Origin: CAZHCA01 sp964530825
Lineage (GTDB): Bacteria > Bacteroidota > Bacteroidia > Chitinophagales > Saprospiraceae
NCBI GenBank assembly: GCA_964530825.1
Contig: CAZHCA010000001.1
Location: 62,001-126,000 of the forward strand
DNA length: 64,000 nt
Direction: 5' to 3'
The notes below the pieces were generated by a model, which worked only from the letters and a program-made list of their open reading frames with translations, had not been told where the DNA came from and made no database searches. Both the position numbers and the translations under genes were made by a program. Position 1 is the stretch's first letter. Every line of letters starts with the position of its first letter. Of this stretch, positions 1 through 8,419 are shown piece after piece.

Positions 1-564
1 TTCGTATACCAACCCAGCAAAGTCGTCGATCGTAATCGGTGCGGTAAAAAAGCCGAAGGGGGCACCGCCTGCAAAGGCCTCCTGTGTTTGCCCCTGATTG
101 TTGAATGTGACATCGCCGTTCTGAGCGCCTATAAGTAGCCAAAAGTCGCCAGTTAACGGCACGGGATTTCCGTTGAGGATAATTGGATCGGTCTGGTTGA
201 GGCAGGGATCGCTTGCAATATCGTTTAATGATGGCCCTGTGATACTGGGCAGACAATCATAAATCACGTAGGCAATTCCAGGTTCTGTACTGGGATCGGG
301 ATCACCGTCAAGGACGGCGTTATCTACGGAAACATCGAGTTGGTCTCCAGCGCAAAGAAAAATAGTATCCGGATCGCTGTCGTTACTCTGTCCGATAAAG
401 TCACCAAAGACGACGTCGCCGGCAAAATTTATGGAAGAACGAAGGCTACCCGTTGGCTCTTCGATATTGGTACCGCCCGATCGTATGTTTCGGATTTCCT
501 GGCCCTGGACAGCAAATGAGAGTCCGAGGCCCAAAAATACAAGTAAAATAAAGTGTTTCACCAT
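1..564 (-). CDS. N-terminal part of a secreted protein (cut by the window edge)
   Basis: An open frame reads leftwards from an ATG at 564 to the window edge without a stop, giving 188 residues. It opens with a clear signal peptide (start MVKHFILLVFLGLGLSFAVQ, cleavage probably near residues 21-22). The mature part is acidic and rich in Asn, Asp and Gly, with two Cys pairs, and reads like the extracellular modules of large Bacteroidota surface proteins. No enzyme motif is visible. The C-terminal half, where a type IX secretion sorting domain might lie, is outside the window, so export by the T9SS is only a guess. The gene is alone on its strand; the next gene upstream ends 120 bp away. Confidence 0.75.
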   Translation of the reverse strand, partial: MVKHFILLVFLGLGLSFAVQGQEIRNIRSGGTNIEEPTGSLRSSINFAGDVVFGDFIGQSNDSDPDTIFLCAGDQLDVSVDNAVLDGDPDPSTEPGIAYVIYDCLPSITGPSLNDIASDPCLNQTDPIILNGNPVPLTGDFWLLIGAQNGDVTFNNQGQTQEAFAGGAPFGFFTAPITIDDFAGLVYE

Positions 565-684
565 GTTCCAAGCTTTGGATTAATCGGTCTTACAAAAGGA
601 AAGGCTTGAGCCTAAGGAACGTACCTATTCCGGATTAAAGTGCCCCCTCGCGGCAGAATAACATGTCAAAATAAGGTTGGCTTG

Positions 685-1563
685 TTATTCTGCTAAGTCT
701 TTGACATATCCCGGGATGTTTTTTTGGATTAGCCCCTGTAGACAGGCCTCGGCTTTCTTTCTGGAAGAGAATTTACCTACGAGGATACGGTAAAACAACT
801 GGTCGCCCTGATTTTTGGACAAGATCCGCACTTCTTCCTCGATCACCTGCTCCAGGTTTTTAACGCGCTTGACGACATCCTCGTACCGATTAAAAATGCC
901 GATTTGTACGCCAAACCACTGGCCGGGCACCAGTGGTTCTAACTTTTGTCCCGTATCGTCGGGGTTTTGTGCCGATACGCTTTGCCGGGGACCCGACATA
1001 GTAGTGGTCGGGGGCGGATAAAGGATGTTTTTGCCATTGGCGGCCGGTCTATAGTTTGCTGGATCGACAGGTTTAAGGGCCTGTGGGGCTGAGGTCCCGA
1101 AAACGCCATCTACCCGGGGTTTAGGCGCCTGGTAGCCCAGGGCGCCGTTCGTCCCCTGCATAGTAGATTGCTGGTGCTTTTCCAGGATCTCATAGGTGCG
1201 GGTCGCTGAGAGCGACTCTTCGTAGCGGGCCAGCATTTCACCCCGGGCATTGAAAATGAGAATCGAGGGCAGCATGATAACCTTGTAGCGCTCTTTGTCG
1301 GCATAACCGTCAAAGTCATCGACGTCTACCTTAACCGGTAAGTAGTGCCGATGCAGGAAGGTCGCCAGATCCTCGTTTTGGTAGGTATGGCTTTCCATCC
1401 ACTGGCAAGGCATGCACCAAGTGGCGGTAAAATGAGCGAAAACCAATTTGTTTTCGCGCTGGGCCTGTGCAATGGCCTCCTGAAGTGGGGCGTCGAGAAA
1501 CCGCACTTGTGCAGATGCTGCTACGGTTATGGAAAGTAGCAATAAAGGTAAGAGTATATGCAT
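685..1563 (-). CDS. Thioredoxin-fold protein with C-terminal SPOR domain
   Basis: This 292-residue exported protein starts at the ATG at 1563, which places a signal peptide (MHILLPLLLLSITVAASA) at the N-terminus; the longer frame from 1587 adds eight non-signal residues. Residues about 25-130 are a thioredoxin-like domain with the redox motif C50-M-P-C53, similar to the thioredoxin_7/DsbD-gamma type. A Pro-rich linker follows, then a SPOR domain at about 215-290 with the usual GVQIGIF and RILVGKF strands. SPOR domains bind peptidoglycan glycan strands lacking stem peptides, so the protein probably handles disulfides in the periplasm near the septum or wall. This combination is unusual. Domain calls are from motifs; function is inferred. 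Confidence 0.8.
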   Translation of the reverse strand: MHILLPLLLLSITVAASAQVRFLDAPLQEAIAQAQRENKLVFAHFTATWCMPCQWMESHTYQNEDLATFLHRHYLPVKVDVDDFDGYADKERYKVIMLPSILIFNARGEMLARYEESLSATRTYEILEKHQQSTMQGTNGALGYQAPKPRVDGVFGTSAPQALKPVDPANYRPAANGKNILYPPPTTTMSGPRQSVSAQNPDDTGQKLEPLVPGQWFGVQIGIFNRYEDVVKRVKNLEQVIEEEVRILSKNQGDQLFYRILVGKFSSRKKAEACLQGLIQKNIPGYVKDLAE

Positions 1564-1727
1564 GTAATTATGGTTTGCAAAACACAAGTTTCGTCAAAGC
1601 AAAAAGAGGAACGCTAAGCGAAGCTACGGAATTGCGGAAACGGGTGGATATACCCCATCGGATATCAAAAGCTGCAATTTAGGGTTTTTGCTGAGGCTGT
1701 ACAACCATAGTTCCGGATGGGGTATCT

Positions 1728-2240
1728 CTATTTTATATGGCATTTCATGAAATCGAGCAGTCGGTTGTGCTCCTGGAATAATTGCTTGGCGGCTAAATGA
1801 AGCTGTTCGAAATTACCCATCAGGATCTGGACTTCGCGCGACGGTTCGTTTAAGGACTTGAACTGGAAGTGGCAGCATTTGTGCAAACCTTCCAGCACTT
1901 CATCGATCTCTTCGGCCCGGCTTACAAAATGGTTAATGACTGCTCGGTTTGCTCCTTCCATCTGCTGGTAGTAGGTCGTGGCCATTTCGTACCGTTCGGG
2001 ATCAGACAGGTCTGATTGGGCCAAATCCATGAGTGACACGCCAAAAAAATCGGCCAGTTTGAGCAGGTTGCATATGCGGGGTTCGGCCGAGCCGTTTTCA
2101 TAGGAGGCAATATTGCCCCGGTTGAGGCCGATGCGGTTGGCAAGTTCCTCTTGACTGATGTTGAGCTTCTTGCGTAGCGTGCGAATATTTGTAGGAAGAT
2201 GAATGACACTTCTCCCGTTTACCCCTTCCATAACCATCAT
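1728..2240 (-). CDS. XRE-family helix-turn-helix transcriptional regulator
   Basis: About 170 residues from the ATG at 2240; the frame extends to a TTG at 2267 but ATG codons at 2240, 2237 and 2231 are better starts. Residues about 15-75 form a Cro/C1-type HTH (ISQEELANRIGLNRGNIASY, then the family's E-G-x-A-x-P-like turn, here ENGSAEP). The C-terminal hundred residues are helical and charged, with a Cys-Cys pair (HKCCHF) and coiled-coil character, probably for dimerisation or signal sensing. It is divergently placed from the ECF sigma factor at 2515, and a 15-bp palindrome lies between them, so autoregulation or control of the sigma gene is possible. The target is unknown. Confidence 0.85.
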   Translation of the reverse strand: MMVMEGVNGRSVIHLPTNIRTLRKKLNISQEELANRIGLNRGNIASYENGSAEPRICNLLKLADFFGVSLMDLAQSDLSDPERYEMATTYYQQMEGANRAVINHFVSRAEEIDEVLEGLHKCCHFQFKSLNEPSREVQILMGNFEQLHLAAKQLFQEHNRLLDFMKCHIK

Positions 2241-2346
2241 GCTTTTTATAACCGAATAACGTCGCAAAATCCCTTCGGTTGGAATTTTTGCGCCGAATTA
2301 TTTGCTTAAATAATATACAACCAGGTGCCAGCTTAGTTTAAAAGCG

Positions 2347-2361
2347 TTAAATTTTTTAACC
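2347..2361. promoter_or_regulatory. Palindrome in the regulator/sigma intergenic region (possible operator)
   Basis: GTTAAA-TTT-TTTAAC is a perfect 6-bp inverted repeat with a 3-bp centre. It lies about 107 bp upstream of the XRE regulator start and about 90 bp upstream of the sigma-factor promoter. XRE proteins bind short palindromes of this kind, so it is a candidate operator. It is AT-rich and short, and could be chance. Confidence 0.3.
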
Positions 2362-2438
2362 TCGGTTGGCCTAGTCGTCAACAAATTGTCAATCCTGCTA
2401 CAGTTAACCCCAATCTATGGGTCAAAAGGGCAAAAATA

Positions 2439-2470
2439 TTTGCATTTTTAGGTGTTTGAACATAGATTTG
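2439..2470 (+). promoter_or_regulatory. Bacteroidota-type promoter for the ECF sigma gene
   Basis: TTTG at 2439-2442, a 20-bp spacer and TAGATTTG at 2463-2470 match the Bacteroidota consensus TTTG-N19/21-TAnnTTTG exactly. Transcription would start near 2477, about 38 nt before the ATG at 2515. This argues against the longer reading frame that begins at 2452, since that codon would lie inside the promoter. Confidence 0.75.
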
Positions 2471-2514
2471 TAAATAATAATTGCAGGTTGTCCCAAATAA
2501 TAAAATCACCGACT

Positions 2515-3045
2515 ATGATTTACGCAATGCAGAATCAAAAAAGTATACAGGACCTGCTGGACGCTATTAGCGGTTCCCTGCGTGCTTTTTCCCTCAAACT
2601 GACGGGGAATGCAGTGGACGCTGAAGATCTCTATCAGGATACCACCTTACGGATTATCATGAATGCTGATAAATACAAGCCCGGCACCAATTTTAAGGCC
2701 TGGGCCGTTACCATCATGCGCAATATTTTTATCAATAATTACCGCAAGAAGGTGCGTCGCAACATGATCATCGACCAAACGCCAAACAACTATTATTTGA
2801 ACAGTGGAGACAACACTGTTGCCAATGACGGCGAATCAAACCTGGTGTTTGGTGAGCTGATGTCAATGGTTAATACGTTGCCAGAAGATTTCCGCCAGCC
2901 ATTCATGATGGCCTATCAAGGTTACAAATACGAAGAAATTGCCGAAAAGCTGGAAGCTCCACTGGGTACAATTAAAAGCCGGATATTTTTTGCCCGGAAA
3001 AAATTGCAAAAAATGTATCAAGAGCGCCAAAAAGAGCGCGCCTAG
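2515..3045 (+). CDS. RNA polymerase ECF-type sigma factor
   Basis: A 176-residue sigma-70 family factor of the extracytoplasmic-function group. Region 2 is at about 8-75 (LTGNAVDAEDLYQDTTLRI, then a FKAWAVTIMRNIFINNYRK segment) and region 4 at about 115-170 (LPEDFRQPFMMAYQGYKYEE, followed by a GTIKSRIFFARKKL recognition helix). Start chosen at 2515 because a consensus promoter overlaps the longer frame; an ATG at 2527 is also possible. No anti-sigma factor is next to it: the neighbour upstream is an XRE regulator on the other strand and an intrinsic terminator follows, so it is a single-gene unit. Its regulon cannot be read from the window. Confidence 0.92.
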   Translation: MIYAMQNQKSIQDLLDAISGSLRAFSLKLTGNAVDAEDLYQDTTLRIIMNADKYKPGTNFKAWAVTIMRNIFINNYRKKVRRNMIIDQTPNNYYLNSGDNTVANDGESNLVFGELMSMVNTLPEDFRQPFMMAYQGYKYEEIAEKLEAPLGTIKSRIFFARKKLQKMYQERQKERA

Positions 3046-3075
3046 ATCAACCCGGAGCTACCGGACTAAGCGTAA

Positions 3076-3110
3076 CCCCCGGCTCGCTGTCACAGCGGGT
3101 CGGGGGTTTT
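3076..3110 (+). terminator. Intrinsic terminator after the sigma-factor gene
   Basis: A 14-bp GC-rich stem (left arm from CCCCCGGC at 3076, right arm ending CGGGGG at 3106; two G-T wobbles) with a 3-nt loop is followed by TTTT. It begins 30 bp after the sigma stop codon. Confidence 0.8.
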
Positions 3111-3230
3111 CAGTGGTAGGCCGCCTTATTTGCAGGATTTTTTATTTTCCTTGTCCCATACCCAAAGAGTTGCTAATTTAAGCGACTAGTCCTAGGCAAA
3201 AGGGCAATGTAAAACCTAAATGACCAATAA

Positions 3231-5120
3231 GTGGACAAGAAGATGGTGATTCGCCACGGCAAAGGAGAACTCAAAATTCACAAAAGCGCTTCCATCGTGG
3301 GTTTGCGCCTCTCAGAGCAAGGCGATGAGAACGACCCGGATTACGTTTCGGAAGACCTGCACCCGAATTTGGGAGGCTTTCGGATCGTGAAGTTAAAATC
3401 GGCCAGTAATCCGGAAGAGGTCGATCGCAAACTGGATGAGGTCCGGCAACGGGATGAAGTGGAAGTGGGTACCCATGTCTATTTGGCCGAAGGTTCGGAC
3501 CGACCCCTCCTACCTACCGGTGAGATCATCATCTATTTTGAGGAAGCGGTCGACCGGGAAGAACAAAATATCGCTTTAGACGAGTATCGCCTTGAATTGG
3601 TGGAGCGCCGGAGCGATACCGTACTGGTGGCTAAAGTGACCAAAGAGTCAGCCAACCCTATTAAAGTAGCGAACCTGCTGCAGCAGAGTTCTTTAGTCAA
3701 AACCGCTCAGCCCGACCTGGACACGGTACTGGATGCCTACGACCTGCGGTTGCCCCAGGATGATTTGGTAGATCATCAGTGGCATTTGGAAAACAAAGGG
3801 TATATCCCCGGAGTCAATCTGCGTTTGCAACCCGGCGCCGACGCCAAAGTAAAAGATGCCTGGCGCCGGCTGGGAAACTTTGGGTCGGAACAGCTCACCA
3901 TTGCTGTGATCGATAATGGATTTGACCTCTCCCATCCGGATTTGAAAAATAAGGTCTACAGGCCGTTCGATATCTGGAATCAATCCACCCAGGTTTATCA
4001 GGGCGACCCGCGCTATACCCATGGTACCCCTTGCGCGAGCGTGGCTTTGTCGATTACCAATAACGTCGGCATCGTCGGGGCTGCACCTAATGCCCGTTTC
4101 ATGCCGATCAGTGGGACCTCCTTCAGTTCCTTGCGGACCGAGCAAATGTTTAACTACTGTATCGAAAACGATGCCGATATTGTTAGTTGCAGCTGGGGTA
4201 GTACCGATCGGGCAAATACGCTGGATCACATCAAAGAATCGGCTATTGCCCGTGCTGCCCGCGAGGGGCGGAACGGCAAAGGCTGCGTGATTATTTTTGC
4301 GGTCGGCAACGATGGGAAGGAATACATCAATTACTACGCGGCTCATCCCGACGTAATTGCGGTAGGAGCCTGCACCAGCCTCGACCAGTATGCTCCTTAC
4401 TCCAACCGGGGGATGGAAGTCGATGTGGTGGCGCCCTCCAACGGGCATTGGCCCATCATCGCTGCCCGAGCGTGGTGGGACGAGGGCTATTCGGATGCAA
4501 CGGGTGACTACCGATATTGGGTCGATGGTGTTCCGCGGGGTAGTCATTACAAACATTTTGGCGGTACATCAAGCGCTGCCCCGCTAGTAGCCGGCGTTTG
4601 CGCCCTCATGCTTACTGCCAACCCCAATCTCACCGCCAAAGAGGTGAAAGCCATTCTGCGTCAGACTGCCGACAAAATCGGGCACCCTTCTGAATATTAC
4701 AATGGCCATTCCCGAAAATACGGCTACGGGAGGGTCAACGGCGACCGGGCCGTAGCCGAAGCGCTACGCCGGCGAGACCTGCACGACGGAGCGGCTACCC
4801 AACCCGGCGTCGGGAGCGACCCGGCCTCACCCAGTGAAGGCGATACCGTGATCCGGATCAATGTCTCTGATCATCCCAAAACCGGATGGGGCGTTCAGGT
4901 GGGCGCATTCCAAAACCAAACCAACGTACTGCGGTTGGGAAAAGATCTCGAGCGGCGGTTCGGAGAACCGGTTTTTGTAGCCGAAACGAACAGCAGTGGA
5001 ATGACGCTGTACATCGTGATCGTAGGGGCATTTCCTACCCTGGACGAGGCGCGGGAATTGCAACGTACGTTGGAAGCCAACGGCGTCAATGGATTTCCTA
5101 AGAATTTTCGCGACGTTTAG
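3231..5120 (+). CDS. Subtilisin-like serine protease (S8) with C-terminal SPOR domain
   Basis: A 629-residue protein. Residues about 1-190 are a prodomain-like region, about 215-510 the S8 catalytic domain with Asp228 (AVIDNGFDLSHPDL), His264 (HGTPCAS) and Ser447 (GGTSSAAP), and about 550-629 a SPOR domain (GWGVQVGAFQ and LYIVIVGAF strands). The triad is intact. The start is GTG at 3231 or ATG at 3243; neither gives a recognisable signal peptide, which is odd for a SPOR protein because these normally act in the periplasm. Possible explanations are non-classical export or an internal role. It overlaps the convergent methyltransferase by 4 bp. Substrate unknown. Confidence 0.88.
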   Translation: MDKKMVIRHGKGELKIHKSASIVGLRLSEQGDENDPDYVSEDLHPNLGGFRIVKLKSASNPEEVDRKLDEVRQRDEVEVGTHVYLAEGSDRPLLPTGEIIIYFEEAVDREEQNIALDEYRLELVERRSDTVLVAKVTKESANPIKVANLLQQSSLVKTAQPDLDTVLDAYDLRLPQDDLVDHQWHLENKGYIPGVNLRLQPGADAKVKDAWRRLGNFGSEQLTIAVIDNGFDLSHPDLKNKVYRPFDIWNQSTQVYQGDPRYTHGTPCASVALSITNNVGIVGAAPNARFMPISGTSFSSLRTEQMFNYCIENDADIVSCSWGSTDRANTLDHIKESAIARAAREGRNGKGCVIIFAVGNDGKEYINYYAAHPDVIAVGACTSLDQYAPYSNRGMEVDVVAPSNGHWPIIAARAWWDEGYSDATGDYRYWVDGVPRGSHYKHFGGTSSAAPLVAGVCALMLTANPNLTAKEVKAILRQTADKIGHPSEYYNGHSRKYGYGRVNGDRAVAEALRRRDLHDGAATQPGVGSDPASPSEGDTVIRINVSDHPKTGWGVQVGAFQNQTNVLRLGKDLERRFGEPVFVAETNSSGMTLYIVIVGAFPTLDEARELQRTLEANGVNGFPKNFRDV

Positions 5121-5764
5121 GACGGTGGTGTTTCAAATGAGCCGGTCGCTGCATAGAATGGCACTCCTTTCCGGAAATATGCTTCTGCTCGGGGGCTGAA
5201 CCCTGCTGCTGCTAGATCGCGGTCGGTGTGCCGCGTTAGGTTGCAGCCGCCCGCCATCCTTTTCCAAAGCGGATTGACCCATCTTTGAAATCGTTGGTGG
5301 AGCGGTCGGCAGTCGCTCAGGTGTTCCAGCACAATTAGTTTTCCCCGCCGACCCAATAAGTTACGCATTTGCAGGATGGCGGCTGCTGGGTCGCTAACTG
5401 TGCAAAGGACAAGGGTACAAACAATCGTATCGAAACCGTCTTCGGGGCGCAGCTGGTGCAGCGCTCCGTCAAGCAGGCCTACCTGATGAAAATGGATGGG
5501 CAGGTGCGAAGGTGCTTTCGCCCGGGCCCTATCCAGCATTGGGCCGGACGGTTCGGTGGCCACCAGTAAACTAATATCGGAAGAGTAGTAAGCAAAATTA
5601 GCACCGGTTCCGCAGCCGACTTCCAGTACGTTGCCGCAGGCTTGTCCGATAAGCGATCCACGGTAACCGGACAGAAAATCCCGCTCGCAGGGCGATACGA
5701 CAGAGTCGTAAACGCGCGCTAGGAGTTTCTGATACCTCTTGCCTTTTGGGTCCGAAGCTGTCAT
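5117..5764 (-). CDS. Class I SAM-dependent methyltransferase
   Basis: A 215-residue methyltransferase with the SAM-binding motif VLEVGCGTGANF near residues 45-57, an acidic ribose-binding position after the second strand (ATEPSG) and a post-motif strand DTIVCTLVLCTV. The order and C-terminal part (RHTDRDLAAAGF) resemble the UbiE/METTL7-like group, which includes phospholipid N-methyltransferases; the substrate cannot be fixed from sequence. It is the last gene of a leftward unit: its start overlaps the rhomboid protease stop by 4 bp (ATGA-type coupling). Confidence 0.85.
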   Translation of the reverse strand: MTASDPKGKRYQKLLARVYDSVVSPCERDFLSGYRGSLIGQACGNVLEVGCGTGANFAYYSSDISLLVATEPSGPMLDRARAKAPSHLPIHFHQVGLLDGALHQLRPEDGFDTIVCTLVLCTVSDPAAAILQMRNLLGRRGKLIVLEHLSDCRPLHQRFQRWVNPLWKRMAGGCNLTRHTDRDLAAAGFSPRAEAYFRKGVPFYAATGSFETPPS

Positions 5765-6522
5765 AACCGATCGCGATTAGAGCGCTGGCTTTTCCTGGTC
5801 GTATCGGAAACGTACCAGCGGGAAGTAGGGGGATGACCATTAGTATCTTGCGTACGGTTGGGACGCGGCCGGTCAAATGTATCACGGTCCAGAAAGTATT
5901 CCGGTTGTGTATCATCCGGTTTGGATCGCAATTGCTTTTCGGCCTCTTCGAGTTGGCCTCTGGAGGCAAAAGCTACTACGATGCCGACCAGTGCGCCCAG
6001 CAGGTGACTTTCCCAAGATATGCCTTCCTGCCCTGGCAATATGCCCATGAACATAGAGCCGTAGTAAAAAACAACAATCAAAGCCAGAGCGATGGCCCGG
6101 GCATTACGCCGGAATATACCGCTCCAAAACAGGAAGGCAACCAATCCGTAGATTACCCCGCTGGCGCCGATATGAAAAACCGATCGACCGAAAAGCCAGA
6201 CCATCAGTCCGGTAAGCAGGTAAATGAGTATAAAACTGGGAATGGCAACGCGACGGTAAAAAAATAACAGCATAGCACTCAAAGCAAAAAGGGGAGGAGT
6301 ATTCGAGAGGAGGTGCCCCCAGCTGCCATGGATCAGCGGCGCTAAAACGATCCCTCTCAGGCCGATAACCTCTCGGGGATAAATTCCGTAATAGCCTAAA
6401 TCTAAATTGAACAGATACTGAATACCATGGACGACCCAAAGTAAAGCAACAAAACGCAGGGGCCATCCCAAACTAAATCGCAATTGCTGGCTCAGGGATG
6501 AGAACATGGCGGTGATTATCAT
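5761..6522 (-). CDS. Rhomboid-family intramembrane serine protease
   Basis: A 253-residue membrane protein from the ATG at 6522 (the frame extends to a TTG at 6567). It has about six hydrophobic segments, the catalytic Ser121 in GASG, the catalytic His173 in ESHLLG, and the HGSWGHLLSN loop typical of rhomboids. It should cleave single-pass membrane proteins within the bilayer. Residues about 190-253 form a charged, Arg-rich, probably cytoplasmic tail (LEEAEKQLRS and onward) not required for the family fold. It lies between pfkA (48 bp upstream) and the methyltransferase it overlaps, probably one transcript. Confidence 0.9.
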   Translation of the reverse strand: MIITAMFSSLSQQLRFSLGWPLRFVALLWVVHGIQYLFNLDLGYYGIYPREVIGLRGIVLAPLIHGSWGHLLSNTPPLFALSAMLLFFYRRVAIPSFILIYLLTGLMVWLFGRSVFHIGASGVIYGLVAFLFWSGIFRRNARAIALALIVVFYYGSMFMGILPGQEGISWESHLLGALVGIVVAFASRGQLEEAEKQLRSKPDDTQPEYFLDRDTFDRPRPNRTQDTNGHPPTSRWYVSDTTRKSQRSNRDRL

Positions 6523-6570
6523 GATAATATAACGCCTGAATAATGCATTACTTAAACTAGTACGCAATAT

Positions 6571-7545
6571 TCAGGTCAATATGTTAACCATATCCAACAG
6601 CGTGGGGTTGAGTTCCTGATGGTGTTTGATGGCGTTTTCGAAAGGGGTCAGGCGAATGTCGTGGTCGACAATACCCACCATAACGCCTTTTTCTCCCCTT
6701 AGCAGGGCTCTTACTGCTTCCAATCCCATGCGGCTGGCGCGTACCCGCTCCATACAGGTAGGGCGCCCCCCCCGCTGTACGTGCCCCAAGATGGAGACTT
6801 TGATTTCATACCGTTCGAAACACCGCTTTTTGACCTCTTCAGCGATCTGGAAAGCGCCGCCGGCATCATCCCCCTCTGCGACTACCACAATGCTGGAATT
6901 TTTCTTTTTCTGGAAGCCGCGCTCCAGGTGAGCGACCAGTTCGTCGATATTGGTTTTGCTTTCCGGTATCAGGACGGCCTCTGCACCGGTGGCAATTCCG
7001 GCCGACATCGCAATGAAGCCGGCGTCGCGTCCCATCACTTCGACGAAGAAAAGGCGGTCGTGCGCGTTGGCCGTATCTTTGATATTGTCGATAGCGTTCA
7101 TGGCGGTATTGATCGCCGTATCGTAGCCAATGGTGTAATCTGTGCCGTACAAATCATTATCAATGGTTCCCGGGCAACCCACAATAGCCAAGTCGGGGTA
7201 TTCCTGCATGAAAATATTGGCTCCAGTAAAGGTGCCATCACCACCGATTGCCACGATGCCCTCGATACCATGCATTTTCAGCTTATCGTAGGCTTTGCGG
7301 CGGCCCTCAGCGGTCCGAAAGTCTTTGCTGCGGGCCGATCGCAGAATGGTGCCGCCCTGATGGATAATACCGCTCACAGAGTGGCTATCCATGTCGCGAA
7401 TATCGTTTTCGATCATGCCCTGAAAGCCGCGCATAATACCTTTGACTTGGAGCCCTTCGTTGAGGGCGGTGCGTACCACCGCCCGAAGGCAAGCATTCAT
7501 GCCCGGAGCATCGCCTCCGGAGGTGAAAACAGCAATTGTCTTCAT
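6571..7545 (-). CDS. pfkA: ATP-dependent 6-phosphofructokinase
   Basis: Phosphorylates fructose 6-phosphate to fructose 1,6-bisphosphate, the committed step of glycolysis, in the cytoplasm. The 324-residue length is standard for bacterial PfkA. Visible motifs are the nucleotide-binding TSGGDAPGMNA at the N-terminus, IGGDGT, the catalytic GTIDND segment, and MGRDAGF for the sugar phosphate; the Gly of GGDGT points to ATP rather than pyrophosphate as donor. It is 30 bp downstream of an unknown gene and 48 bp upstream of the rhomboid gene. Confidence 0.97.
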   Translation of the reverse strand: MKTIAVFTSGGDAPGMNACLRAVVRTALNEGLQVKGIMRGFQGMIENDIRDMDSHSVSGIIHQGGTILRSARSKDFRTAEGRRKAYDKLKMHGIEGIVAIGGDGTFTGANIFMQEYPDLAIVGCPGTIDNDLYGTDYTIGYDTAINTAMNAIDNIKDTANAHDRLFFVEVMGRDAGFIAMSAGIATGAEAVLIPESKTNIDELVAHLERGFQKKKNSSIVVVAEGDDAGGAFQIAEEVKKRCFERYEIKVSILGHVQRGGRPTCMERVRASRMGLEAVRALLRGEKGVMVGIVDHDIRLTPFENAIKHHQELNPTLLDMVNILT

Positions 7546-7575
7546 GGTTTATTTGTCGTTATGGAAAATGAGGAA

Positions 7576-8259
7576 TCAGAAATAACGCCGGCGTACCAAT
7601 TTGATAAAGTCCTTTGCAGTATCCTTCCGGTTTTCGTCCGTCCAGTCGTATTGTTCAGCGAGGCTAACCAAAAAGCCTTTTGCTTCCTCCATTGAGGTAT
7701 ACTGGTCCAGGATGCCCAGGCTTTCGGTGAGGGATTGCATGTCGCGGCCAAACAATTCATTCATGTACAGCAGGCGGTCGTTGATCGCTAAAGCTTTGTT
7801 GAGATTTCCGATGGGTTGTTCGCTCAGCTTTTCCGAGAGTTCCTGGGCTTGCGAAAAGGAGAACAGTGCTTCCATTTCTTGATTAGGAGTCGGAGGGGGG
7901 GCAGCCGGTTGCTCATCAGCTGGTTTGATGGGTGGGTCGGGGGCGGTCTTTCGGGAGGGGGCAGCCTCTTGTTCCAGGTTTTTCAGGCTTTCGGGGATCT
8001 CGATGATGCGCGGCTTGCGGTAGGGCCGCTCGGGAGTGGACGGCACTTCTGGTTCGGAGGGGCGAGAAAAGGTGCGTTTGCCGTCGGTATCCGTAACGGA
8101 TTCTTGGGGGGCTGTATCCATGAATAGTTCGTAAAACTGCCGGATATAGCTCAGCATGAGATCTCGTTCGATAGCGGTGATTTGCCCTTTTTCCGGGTCA
8201 ATGCTTTTGTAAAGGGAGTTGATTTTTCGGAGCAGCGTATTGGCTTTTTGCACATCCAT
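7576..8259 (-). CDS. Conserved protein of unknown function upstream of pfkA
   Basis: A 227-residue soluble protein I do not recognise. The N-terminal 55 residues are helical (KANTLLRKINSLYKSIDPEK). Residues about 60-125 form a low-complexity linker rich in Pro, Glu and Lys (repeated PxxP stretches). The C-terminal hundred residues are again helical (LSEKLSEQPIGNLNKALAIN), with alternating charged and hydrophobic positions. No signal peptide or membrane segment is present, so it is probably cytoplasmic. It heads the leftward unit containing pfkA and is divergent from tdk. It may be a helical adaptor, but no function can be given. Confidence 0.75.
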   Translation of the reverse strand: MDVQKANTLLRKINSLYKSIDPEKGQITAIERDLMLSYIRQFYELFMDTAPQESVTDTDGKRTFSRPSEPEVPSTPERPYRKPRIIEIPESLKNLEQEAAPSRKTAPDPPIKPADEQPAAPPPTPNQEMEALFSFSQAQELSEKLSEQPIGNLNKALAINDRLLYMNELFGRDMQSLTESLGILDQYTSMEEAKGFLVSLAEQYDWTDENRKDTAKDFIKLVRRRYF

Positions 8260-8364
8260 AGTACGGAGCCGGTTTTTGTGTGAAGCAATGATCGACCGGT
8301 AAGATCGATGGGGTTATAGTGGCGGTTATCGGGTAATCCTTATCTTGTTGTTATACATAAGTTC

Positions 8365-8387
8365 ACCGGTGGCAAATGCCTGCCGGT
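8365..8387 (+). promoter_or_regulatory. Hairpin in the tdk leader
   Basis: ACCGG and CCGGT arms enclose a second GGC-AAAT-GCC hairpin, giving a compact stem-loop about 33 bp before the tdk ATG in the divergent tdk/unknown-gene intergenic region. It could be an operator or a leader hairpin; no U-tract follows, so it is not a terminator. Confidence 0.3.
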
Positions 8388-8419
8388 ACGTAAATATAAA
8401 CGGATAATCCCTTTTTTAC

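Noticed and set aside
3693..4556. Large open frame opposite the subtilase
   Set aside because: It lies antisense to a protease with an intact catalytic triad, has low-complexity composition and no recognisable motif.
5833..6267. Plus-strand frame opposite the rhomboid gene
   Set aside because: The minus strand encodes a rhomboid with both catalytic residues; this frame has no coding character.
6781..7695. 304-codon frame on the plus strand opposite pfkA
   Set aside because: Mirror frame of pfkA and its upstream neighbour; no domain and no start signals.
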